A stretch of DNA of 64,000 nt from Marinoscillum pacificum (lineage in GTDB: Bacteria; Bacteroidota; Bacteroidia; Cytophagales; Cyclobacteriaceae): contig NZ_JAMZMJ010000019.1 in the NCBI RefSeq assembly GCF_024714495.1, positions 31,516 through 95,515 of the forward strand, in the 5' to 3' direction. Below the pieces are notes generated by a model, which searched no databases, was not told the DNA's origin, and saw only the letters and a list, made by a program, of their open reading frames with translations. Below, in pieces: positions 9,968-17,307 of the stretch (the stretch's first letter is position 1; each line of letters starts with the position of its first letter). A program made the translations under genes and the position numbers.

Positions 9968-12900
9968 ATGAGCAGAAAGCAATGGACGTGGGTGTATTTT
10001 ATCATTTTCGTAATACTGGGAGTAGATCTACACGCCCAGGCGGACTGGCCATTGCAGCATGTGGACAAGCGATCAGGACTATCTAATAGTGCGATCAACT
10101 CGATTTACATGGATCACCGGGATTATGTATGGTTTGGAACCTGGGATGGGCTCAATAGATACGACGGTGCACAAATTGAGAGTTACAAACCGATCACTGA
10201 GGATACATTGTCTATCAGCAATAATATTGTCAGACAAATACTTGAAGATCGATTTCAAAATTTATGGATAGTAACGCACGATGGCATCAATCGCTATGAT
10301 CGCAAACTCAATCAGTTTCATCGCTACTTCCACGACCTCAAGGACATTCCATTTCTGGAGAACAATTTAAAAGCGACTCTTTCTATAGATTCTACCTTAT
10401 ATATATCCCTGGTTGGATGGGGTGTCGGTCAATATGATGAAAAGAGAGATGAGTTTACTCTAGTCAAACTACCTGGAGCATCCAAAAACATTCATAACAT
10501 CGGTGTACTTCAGGGAGTCGTTTATGCGATTGACGACAAGGGGCAATTATTTGCTACGGAAGGACCTAAAAAACCAACACAACTTAGCTGGTCGCCAAAT
10601 GTCTTCTTCCAGCGATTTGTAGCCATTGACAACCGATTTTACTACTTCTATCAGTATCAATCTGGTCAATTACTTGTAAAAGAGCTAAAAGGAGGGGCCA
10701 TTATTCAGGAATATACCATTGACACAGATCAAGCAATGATCACAGGACTTGGTAAAACGAAAGATGGCGAAGCGGTTTACCTGGGAACCAATGATGGTCA
10801 GTTACTCAAACTGTCCTTTGCAGGAACCGAAGTTCAAAGTAAAATCCTTAACAACAACATTTCAGCTATCTCAGACCGAAAGCTAAAAATCTTCTCCATT
10901 TATGAATCCCAGCAAGGAATTCTCTGGATAGGAACAGATGGTGATGGTGTCTATAAATATTTAACCAAGGACAGAGCCTTTATGCCAATATCAGAAGGTA
11001 CCACAGGAGGAAAACTCTCTCACAGTATTGTACGCTCGATCTATTTGGATAAAAACAAAGTATATGCAGGAACACGAAGTGGTGGATTGAACATATTGAT
11101 TCAATATGCTACCCAAACACTAAATAAAAGCAAAGGACTTAGCGACAATACAGTGCTTTCAATGGCACCAGATAAGCATGGAAATGTATGGCTGGGCGTA
11201 GACAATGAAGGTATTGACATGCTAGAAAATGGGACTGGTAAAGTACTGCACTTCCCAGAAGATTTCATCAATGCTCCTTCAGACCTATATTTTGGCTCGG
11301 TGTATAAGGTGTTCTTTGATGCCTATGGACATCTCTGGTTAGGAACAAGCGGATACGGAATCATCTACCTGGATATCGTCAAAAAAGGTACCGGACAATA
11401 CGCGTTGAAAGAATATTACTCCATTACACCAGACCAGCCTTTTGGCAACATTGCTCTGAAAAGTAATATCGTGTATGCAATCACTTCCGAAGAAGCTAAC
11501 ATCCTTTGGTTTGGAACCAGAAATGGAGGATTGTATCGCTATAACTCTTTGACCAGAAAGTTTACTCACTCCATGGAAGAGGGTGAGAACAAACGCTATG
11601 CATTGAGCAATAACGACATTCTAAGTCTCTATTTGGACGACCACTTTAAGCTTTGGGTTGGTACAAGTGGTGGATTGAACAAAGTTAACCTGAGTGACTA
11701 CTCTGTAGAGCAGTACAGCCAGTCTGAAGGATTGGCCAATAATACGATTCATGCGATACTGGAAGACAATATGAACCGCTTGTGGCTGTCCAGCAACAAT
11801 GGCTTATTTGCCTTCACTCCTGCTACGAACACCTTCAAAAACTTCAACTGGACCGATGGGCTTCTGAACTATGAATACACCGACGGAGCCTATTATCATG
11901 ATGTAAAGAACAATCTTCTTTACTTTGGCGGCACTAAAGGAATTGACATAGTTGATCCAACCAAAATAGACACGAGCAGCACCTTCCCTCGACTGGTAAT
12001 TACTGACTTTGCTCTCAACAATGTTTCGGTAACACCAAGCGATAGTTCGACTATTCTTCAAACAAACATCGATTTTCAGAGATCCATTGATCTGACTTAT
12101 GATCAGAACTTTTTGACCTTCCGGTTTACCACCCTGGATTATTGGCATAAACAACGATGTTCTTATCGCTATCGATTGGCTGGCTTTGATGATCGTTGGA
12201 TAGAAATAGGCAGACAATCGAACATCAACCTCACCAACATTCCTCCGGGCGACTATACTCTTTTACTCAACAACAGCAACGAAAATGGTGATTGGAATCC
12301 TGAAATCAGGGAATTAGCGATCACAATCAACCCTCCATTCTGGGCAACTAACACCGCCTATGTGATTTATGGAATTCTGGCAATACTCGCGCAATTGGGA
12401 TTGATTCAAATCTCCCGAAACAGAGCCAAACGCAAGAAAGCACGGGAAATCGAGAACCTTAAAAAGGAACAAGCCGACACGATACAGAAATACAAACTAG
12501 AGTTCTTTACGGATATCGCTCATGAATTCAGAACGCCACTGACTTTAATTCTTGGACCAGCAGTGAAGCTTTTGGAGAAGACCAAAGCCAATGCAGAACT
12601 CAACAATGCTGCACATTCGATCTATCGAAACTCGCTTCGGTTACAAAAGCTCATTCAGGAGCTCATTCAGTTTAGAAAAGTGGAGATGGGTAAAGAACAA
12701 CTGCGCATTCGTCCAATCAATGTGATAGCCTTCACCGAAGAATTACTGCACAGCTTCCGTCAATATGCACTGGAGAAAGAAATTGCTCTTACCTATGAAG
12801 CTCCAGATGAACTTCAAGCGCAGATGGACTCTGACATCCTGGAGAAAATCCTTATCAACTTGATCAGCAATGCACTAAAATACACCGAGCAAGGAGGTAA

Positions 12901-14059
12901 AGTAGATGTGAAAATCTGGAATGAAGGTGATAACGTACATTTCTCCGTCAAGGATAATGGCATGGGAATCCCTGAAAATGAAGTCAATCGAATTTTTGAG
13001 CGATTTACCAGCATACATCATGAGAAGGAAGAACCGTCAGCTAACAGTGCAGGAATTGGATTATCGCTAACCAAGAAGCTCATTAACCTGCATCACGGAG
13101 AGATCAACGTAACCAGTAACACAGACGAAGGAACACAGTTCACCTTCTGGCTTCCAGGCAATCTCCCAACTCAGGAACAGCAACATCAAGATACGATAGA
13201 CAATGCCATGCTCACCAGGCTCAATGACCATGTGCAGGCTGAGTTTTATCATAAAGACAATCTGGACAAGGAACTCATTAACATTAGTTTGGAACGCTTT
13301 GAGCATAACTTATTGATTGTGGATGACAATGAACAGATTCTAAGTTTACTGAAAGACATGCTGTCTCCTATGTATCATGTGACGTCTTGCACGAGAGCAC
13401 AAGAGGCATTGAACATCCTGGAAAGTAAGAAAATTGATTTAGTCATCAGTGATGTGATCATGCCGGAAATGAGTGGCTATGATCTGTGTGATGTGGTTAA
13501 AACTAAAATAGAAACAAGTCATATACCTGTAATACTTTTAACTGCCAAAGGTGAACTGGAAGAACGCATTGAAGGATTGAAATCTGGAGCCGATGCCTAC
13601 ATTCCAAAACCTTTCCATCCCGATCACTTGAAGATCCGAGTAGAGAAACTAATTGGAACACGTGAGCTCTTAAAGAAGAAATTTGAATCGATTAATTCCC
13701 AAACAGAAGAGTTTTCTTCTTTTGGAATAGGTGAGAAAGATGATGAGTTTTTCAAACAAATAGATGAGTTCATCAAAGAGGAAATGAGTAATCCGCAGCT
13801 AGATGCACAGCATTTGGCCAACCATCTGGGAATGAGTAAAACCTCCCTGTACAAAAAAGTAAGAGCTTTGACTGGTCAAACACCACATGCTTTATTTAAT
13901 CAATACCGATTAAAACGTGCAGCTTATTTGCTAACCAATTCGGATCTGAACGTTTCTGAGATCATTTACAAAACAGGATTCAACAGTCGATCCTATTTCT
14001 ACAAATCGTTCCAGGAGATGTTCCAATGTTCGCCATCTTCCTATACTGGCTCTAAATAA
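9968..14059 (+). CDS. Hybrid two-component system sensor/regulator (HTCS) of the glycan locus
   Basis: About 1363 aa. Order: signal/TM segment (~7-25), two seven-bladed periplasmic propellers from Reg_prop repeats (WFGTWDGLNRYDG, LWIGTDGDGVYKY, WVGTSGGLNKVN), a Y_Y_Y domain (RYRLAGFDDRW, NIPPGDYTLLLN), a TM helix, HisKA with H-box DIAHEFRTPLTL (His852), HATPase_c (NLISNALKYTEQGG, DNGMGIP, AGIGLSL), a receiver (VDDNEQI, phospho-acceptor Asp1162 in ISDVIMPEMSG, Lys in KPF) and a C-terminal AraC HTH. In this family the periplasmic part binds an oligosaccharide and the AraC domain activates the adjacent locus. Start chosen at MSRKQW, after a GA-rich stretch; an in-frame ATG at 9935 is possible. 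Confidence 0.95.
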   Translation: MSRKQWTWVYFIIFVILGVDLHAQADWPLQHVDKRSGLSNSAINSIYMDHRDYVWFGTWDGLNRYDGAQIESYKPITEDTLSISNNIVRQILEDRFQNLWIVTHDGINRYDRKLNQFHRYFHDLKDIPFLENNLKATLSIDSTLYISLVGWGVGQYDEKRDEFTLVKLPGASKNIHNIGVLQGVVYAIDDKGQLFATEGPKKPTQLSWSPNVFFQRFVAIDNRFYYFYQYQSGQLLVKELKGGAIIQEYTIDTDQAMITGLGKTKDGEAVYLGTNDGQLLKLSFAGTEVQSKILNNNISAISDRKLKIFSIYESQQGILWIGTDGDGVYKYLTKDRAFMPISEGTTGGKLSHSIVRSIYLDKNKVYAGTRSGGLNILIQYATQTLNKSKGLSDNTVLSMAPDKHGNVWLGVDNEGIDMLENGTGKVLHFPEDFINAPSDLYFGSVYKVFFDAYGHLWLGTSGYGIIYLDIVKKGTGQYALKEYYSITPDQPFGNIALKSNIVYAITSEEANILWFGTRNGGLYRYNSLTRKFTHSMEEGENKRYALSNNDILSLYLDDHFKLWVGTSGGLNKVNLSDYSVEQYSQSEGLANNTIHAILEDNMNRLWLSSNNGLFAFTPATNTFKNFNWTDGLLNYEYTDGAYYHDVKNNLLYFGGTKGIDIVDPTKIDTSSTFPRLVITDFALNNVSVTPSDSSTILQTNIDFQRSIDLTYDQNFLTFRFTTLDYWHKQRCSYRYRLAGFDDRWIEIGRQSNINLTNIPPGDYTLLLNNSNENGDWNPEIRELAITINPPFWATNTAYVIYGILAILAQLGLIQISRNRAKRKKAREIENLKKEQADTIQKYKLEFFTDIAHEFRTPLTLILGPAVKLLEKTKANAELNNAAHSIYRNSLRLQKLIQELIQFRKVEMGKEQLRIRPINVIAFTEELLHSFRQYALEKEIALTYEAPDELQAQMDSDILEKILINLISNALKYTEQGGKVDVKIWNEGDNVHFSVKDNGMGIPENEVNRIFERFTSIHHEKEEPSANSAGIGLSLTKKLINLHHGEINVTSNTDEGTQFTFWLPGNLPTQEQQHQDTIDNAMLTRLNDHVQAEFYHKDNLDKELINISLERFEHNLLIVDDNEQILSLLKDMLSPMYHVTSCTRAQEALNILESKKIDLVISDVIMPEMSGYDLCDVVKTKIETSHIPVILLTAKGELEERIEGLKSGADAYIPKPFHPDHLKIRVEKLIGTRELLKKKFESINSQTEEFSSFGIGEKDDEFFKQIDEFIKEEMSNPQLDAQHLANHLGMSKTSLYKKVRALTGQTPHALFNQYRLKRAAYLLTNSDLNVSEIIYKTGFNSRSYFYKSFQEMFQCSPSSYTGSK

Positions 14060-14094
14060 AAAAAGAAACGCTACACACCGTCTGTGTGTAGCGT
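14057..14094 (-). terminator. Rho-independent terminator of the aldo/keto reductase gene
   Basis: A perfect 11-bp stem (14068-14078 with 14084-14094) with a 5-nt loop. Read on the minus strand it is followed by a T-rich run (14067 to 14057), so it should stop transcripts of the reductase gene ending at 14145. It also lies 9 bp past the HTCS stop, so the hairpin may serve the convergent gene as well, although there is no T run on that side. Confidence 0.8.
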
Positions 14095-14144
14095 CCTAAT
14101 CTAACCAAACTAAACTATATGATTTTTAAAAAATCCTTTATCCA

Positions 14145-15107
14145 TTAAGCAGGCACCTCTACGGCACTTGCTTCATTCAGCAACTCGATATCTTCTACTG
14201 TCAACTCCAGTTTAGGAGCAGCGAAGATCGTTTCCAAGTGGCTTTTCTTAGTAGCTGAAGCAATTGGCGCTCCTACATTTGGTCTTGACAATAACCAGGC
14301 CAATGCTACAGTTGCCTGGGTGGATTGATGCGCCTCAGCAACCTTATCGAGCGCCTTCAAAACTCCCAAGCCCTTGTCATTCAAATATTGTTTTACGCTT
14401 CCGCCTCGAACACTCTTATTCAAATCATCTTCTGAGCGATATTTCCCTGTCAGGAATCCAGCCGCTAGTGACCAATAGGGAAATACAGTCATTCCATAGC
14501 GATCTGCCAACTCTGCATAATTTCCTTCGTAGTTTTTACGCTCCAGCAAATTGTAATGTGGCTGCAATGCCTGATATTTTGGATATCCCTTAGTATCAGA
14601 AACATCAAATGATTCTACCAATCGCTCAGGAGAAATATTGGAAGCTGCAATGTATCTTACCTTACCAGCTTTCACAATTTCATCATAAGCCTCCAGCGTT
14701 TCTTCAACCGGAGTTTTCTCATCGTCAAAATGCGTGTAATACAGGTCTATGTAATCTGTTTTCAATCTTGCCAAAGACTTATCTACAGACTCGAGAATAT
14801 GCTTTTTACTGATATCCACAGGGTGTGTACCTGTTTCACCCCCTACTTTTGTTGCTAAGACAATCTCCTGACGATTGCCACGAGACTTCATCCAATCACC
14901 GATGATCGTTTCAGACTGGCCACCTTCTCCGCCATCTACCCAGTACGAGTACATGTCAGCAGTGTCCAGAAAATTGAAACCTCCATCAACAAAAGCATCT
15001 AATATTTCGAAAGACTCCTTTTGATCCAGTGTCCACCCAAACACATTACCTCCAAGGTTAATGGGTGCTATCTCTAAGTCCGATTCTCCTATTTTTATCT
15101 TTTCCAT
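14145..15107 (-). CDS. Aldo/keto reductase
   Basis: 320 aa, the full length of an AKR TIM barrel, no signal peptide. Visible tetrad elements are FLDTADMYSYW (Asp and Tyr), the Lys in VLATKVGG and the His in DLYYTHFDD. The NADPH-binding end appears as GAPIASATKKSHLETI. The reaction would be NADPH-dependent carbonyl reduction, substrate unknown; this clade (voltage-gated K-channel beta-like, YajO/YhdN-like) is common as general stress reductases. It is divergent from an AraC regulator with repeated sites in the shared promoter, which suggests direct control. Confidence 0.92.
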   Translation of the reverse strand: MEKIKIGESDLEIAPINLGGNVFGWTLDQKESFEILDAFVDGGFNFLDTADMYSYWVDGGEGGQSETIIGDWMKSRGNRQEIVLATKVGGETGTHPVDISKKHILESVDKSLARLKTDYIDLYYTHFDDEKTPVEETLEAYDEIVKAGKVRYIAASNISPERLVESFDVSDTKGYPKYQALQPHYNLLERKNYEGNYAELADRYGMTVFPYWSLAAGFLTGKYRSEDDLNKSVRGGSVKQYLNDKGLGVLKALDKVAEAHQSTQATVALAWLLSRPNVGAPIASATKKSHLETIFAAPKLELTVEDIELLNEASAVEVPA

Positions 15108-15124
15108 AATACACTGATGTAATG

Positions 15125-15168
15125 GTTAGTGTAAGAACGACACTTTAGAACAAATGTTAATGTAAGAA
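15125..15168. promoter_or_regulatory. Two direct repeats between reductase and AraC genes (candidate AraC half-sites)
   Basis: GTTAGTGTAAGAA at 15125-15137 and GTTAATGTAAGAA at 15156-15168 match at 12 of 13 positions and lie 31 bp apart, about three helical turns, on the same face. They sit in the divergent promoter region, next to a TAAATTTG -7 box (15176-15183). Tandem direct half-sites are the usual target form of AraC-family regulators. Confidence 0.6.
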
Positions 15169-15175
15169 TTGATCT

Positions 15176-15183
15176 TAAATTTG
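15176..15183 (+). promoter_or_regulatory. Bacteroidota-type -7 box for the AraC gene
   Basis: TAAATTTG fits the TAnnTTTG consensus, 24 bp before the AraC ATG at 15208. No clear TTTG -33 element is visible; the second GTTAATGTAAGAA repeat sits just upstream and may replace it as an activator site. Confidence 0.5.
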
Positions 15184-15207
15184 TACTTTTCCATCTTCTT
15201 ATAAATT

Positions 15208-16044
15208 ATGCATAGATACTTTAGTCGATACGCGCTCAACATCTTCAGAATTGACATGGATGAATGGGACTACCCCACGCATTCACACAATTTCTTCGAG
15301 ATTGTTATCATCAGAGAAGGTTCTGGTAAGCATCGCTTAAATGATGTATCATTCGACTATGCCGAAGGTGATGTTTTTTTACTAACGCCAGAAGACCATC
15401 ACGATTTTGTGATCGGAACACCCACTAGCTTTATCTTCATCAAGTTTACAGAACAGCTATTTGAAGAAAAAGAAGAATGGCAAGACAAGCTTTGGAAAAA
15501 ACGCATCCAACAGGTGATCACTATGCCCAACACCATCCCTGAAAGTATCATCAAAGATGAAAGTGATCAAAAGTCCATTCGCGATCTGGCAGAGATCATG
15601 CTCAAAGAATTTGATGTGACCTCCACCCTCTCAAGACCACTTTTACTCAACCTGTTTAGCTCCATGTTCATCATTATGCTCAGGAACCTGGTGGGTAAGA
15701 TTGCGACTATCAGCAAAGTAAAATTGGATGAACGTCAAAAAGTAAGTGAATTACTCACCTACATCCGTCAAAATATCGGAGCGCGAGACAAACTCACTCA
15801 AAAACAATTAGCCGAGGAGTTTAGCATTTCGCAGAACTATGTGAGCATTTACCTTAGAAAACACACCGGTATGCGTCTGCAAAATCTGATCACTGAAACT
15901 CGACTCAAAACTGCTGAAAGACTCATCAAACAAAGCAGTCTTCCCATGAGCCAAATTGCTGAAAAGGTTGGTTTCACAGACGGTAGTCATATGAATAAAA
16001 TGTTTCAAAAATATCGAAAGGTGAATCCTAGTGAGTTGAGATAA
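15208..16044 (+). CDS. AraC-family regulator with N-terminal cupin
   Basis: 278 aa. Residues ~10-90 form a cupin sensor domain (WDYPTHSHNFFEIVIIREGSGKHRLN, FDYAEGDVFLLTPEDHHDF). Residues ~170-278 carry two AraC helix-turn-helices (LTQKQLAEEFSISQNYVSIYLRKHTG and MSQIAEKVGFTDGSHMNKMFQKY). It faces the aldo/keto reductase across 100 bp that hold matching repeats, so it probably regulates that gene and itself. The ligand is unknown. Confidence 0.92.
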   Translation: MHRYFSRYALNIFRIDMDEWDYPTHSHNFFEIVIIREGSGKHRLNDVSFDYAEGDVFLLTPEDHHDFVIGTPTSFIFIKFTEQLFEEKEEWQDKLWKKRIQQVITMPNTIPESIIKDESDQKSIRDLAEIMLKEFDVTSTLSRPLLLNLFSSMFIIMLRNLVGKIATISKVKLDERQKVSELLTYIRQNIGARDKLTQKQLAEEFSISQNYVSIYLRKHTGMRLQNLITETRLKTAERLIKQSSLPMSQIAEKVGFTDGSHMNKMFQKYRKVNPSELR

Positions 16045-16064
16045 ACTTTTGAATTAAAATAGAA

Positions 16065-16106
16065 CGTCATTCCACGACGAAACGAAGTGGAGATCCGGGA
16101 ATCTCA
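16065..16106. repeat. GTCATTCC-type dispersed repeat fragment
   Basis: Read on the minus strand it gives GATTCCCGG, ATCTCC and GGAATGACG, the words of the palindromic intergenic repeats common in Bacteroidota genomes. It shares the GTCATTCC/GGAATGAC core with the copies at 32834-32919 and 35377-35536. An inner CCAC/GTGG pair can form a small stem. Confidence 0.5.
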
Positions 16107-16335
16107 TCTTGCAAACATAAGTACCTAGACACTGGACTTAAGAACATACCTTTCATCACTCTGCCGTTATTACATGATTTAAAAGATGAAGAGACAAAAA
16201 TCAATTGAATTGGCCCCAACCCTAAAGGGAGTCCAATTGATTATTTGCTTGATGCTGACATATAGGTTTTTGGTTCTATGTTTTAAAGAAAACCAAGAAC
16301 TTTAAACCCTAATCCTATCGACTCGCGTCAGCGCA

Positions 16336-16366
16336 TAAAAAAACCTGCGAAGCGAACTCCACAGGT
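16336..16366 (-). terminator. UUCG-tetraloop terminator of the YceI gene
   Basis: Read on the minus strand, positions 16366 to 16343 fold into a 10-bp stem, including two G-T wobbles, closed by a TTCG tetraloop, followed directly by a run of seven T (16342-16336). It lies 41 bp after the YceI stop. This is a textbook intrinsic terminator with an extra-stable loop. Confidence 0.85.
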
Positions 16367-16406
16367 CTTTTACATTCCTAATAATTATCTCGATTTATCG
16401 TACTAT

Positions 16407-17036
16407 TTACTTAGCAACGATATCCAATTTGATTTCAATGTCATCAGACAATACATAGTCCTCTACGTAGTGCTCCCACTTAACGTCATACTTCTGACGG
16501 TCAAACACCAATACTCCAGAACCAGAGAATCCACCATCAAAAGAAACACTGCTCAAGTCAACAGTTTCTTCGCTTGTGATACCTCTTACTGTCAAGTCAC
16601 CTACTAATTTGTTTCCTTCGTGAGACTTGATCGTAAAGCTAGCAGTTGGGAATTCTTCTACCAAGAAGAAATCACCTGTACTTAAATGAGCAACTAAATC
16701 AGATGCAGGATGTTCCTCAGAGTAAGACGCTGAATCCAAAGGCTGGATAGTTGTCATGTCGATAACGATCGTACCTCCAGTGATTTTACCATCTGCGCCT
16801 GAGATCGTTCCTTCTTTGATGTCAATCACTCCATTGTGACCATAAACACCTGCTACTTCACCTTTCCAGGCTACTGTAGAAGCTGCGGGATCTACAGCAT
16901 AATCTGCTGCAGCAACCTCTGTAGATTCAGTTGGTTCTTCAGTTGTACTTTGTTCTTTAGCTCCGCCACCACATGCTGTCATGAAAATGGTCACGATTAC
17001 AGCTAGTCCTAGATTGTTCAATAGGTTAGTTTTCAT
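16407..17036 (-). CDS. YceI-family lipoprotein
   Basis: 209 aa. SPII signal (lipobox FMTAC, Cys22), then a low-complexity Glu/Thr linker, then a YceI lipocalin-like barrel from ~residue 45: VDPAASTVAWKGEV, HNGVIDIKEGTI, GGTIVIDMTTIQPLD, FPTASFTIKSHEG, LTVRGITSEETV and the closing IEIKLDIVAK. YceI proteins bind isoprenoid or fatty lipids in the periplasm; in Bacteroidota they are often induced by stress. The gene stands alone with its own terminator and a promoter-proximal inverted repeat. Confidence 0.93.
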   Translation of the reverse strand: MKTNLLNNLGLAVIVTIFMTACGGGAKEQSTTEEPTESTEVAAADYAVDPAASTVAWKGEVAGVYGHNGVIDIKEGTISGADGKITGGTIVIDMTTIQPLDSASYSEEHPASDLVAHLSTGDFFLVEEFPTASFTIKSHEGNKLVGDLTVRGITSEETVDLSSVSFDGGFSGSGVLVFDRQKYDVKWEHYVEDYVLSDDIEIKLDIVAK

Positions 17037-17076
17037 AATATTTTTCTAAATGATTATAGATAGATGTATATACATA

Positions 17077-17106
17077 CAAAAGTAACTAATTAAATATCAA
17101 TTAGTT
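17077..17106 (-). promoter_or_regulatory. YceI promoter with -7 box and perfect inverted repeat
   Basis: On the minus strand TACTTTTG (17084-17077) fits the TAnnTTTG -7 consensus, 41 bp before the YceI ATG. Immediately upstream, 17084-17091 and 17099-17106 form a perfect 8-bp inverted repeat AACTAATT/AATTAGTT with a 7-bp spacer, placed between the -33 and -7 regions. That is the expected position of a repressor operator. Confidence 0.6.
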
Positions 17107-17307
17107 TGAAGTAGTTGACATTTTTTAATTGGAAGAAGGGTTTAATTGAATAAGGAGTGGTAATTGGAAATATTTTTTAAATGAAATTAAACGTAGCAAT
17201 CAATATATAATCTCACTATTAACATTCTAAACGTGAAATTGACTTGAAACTTATCCTTGAAAATGGTTAGATTCCAACTTCAACCATAACTGAAACTAAT
17301 ACCTCTA

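Larger units (their letters stand above)
16045..16406. other. Intergenic region between convergent AraC and YceI genes
   Basis: I see no gene here. It holds a GTCATTCC-type dispersed repeat fragment (16065-16106) and, at the right end, the YceI terminator. The remainder is AT-rich sequence without clear signals. Confidence 0.6.
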
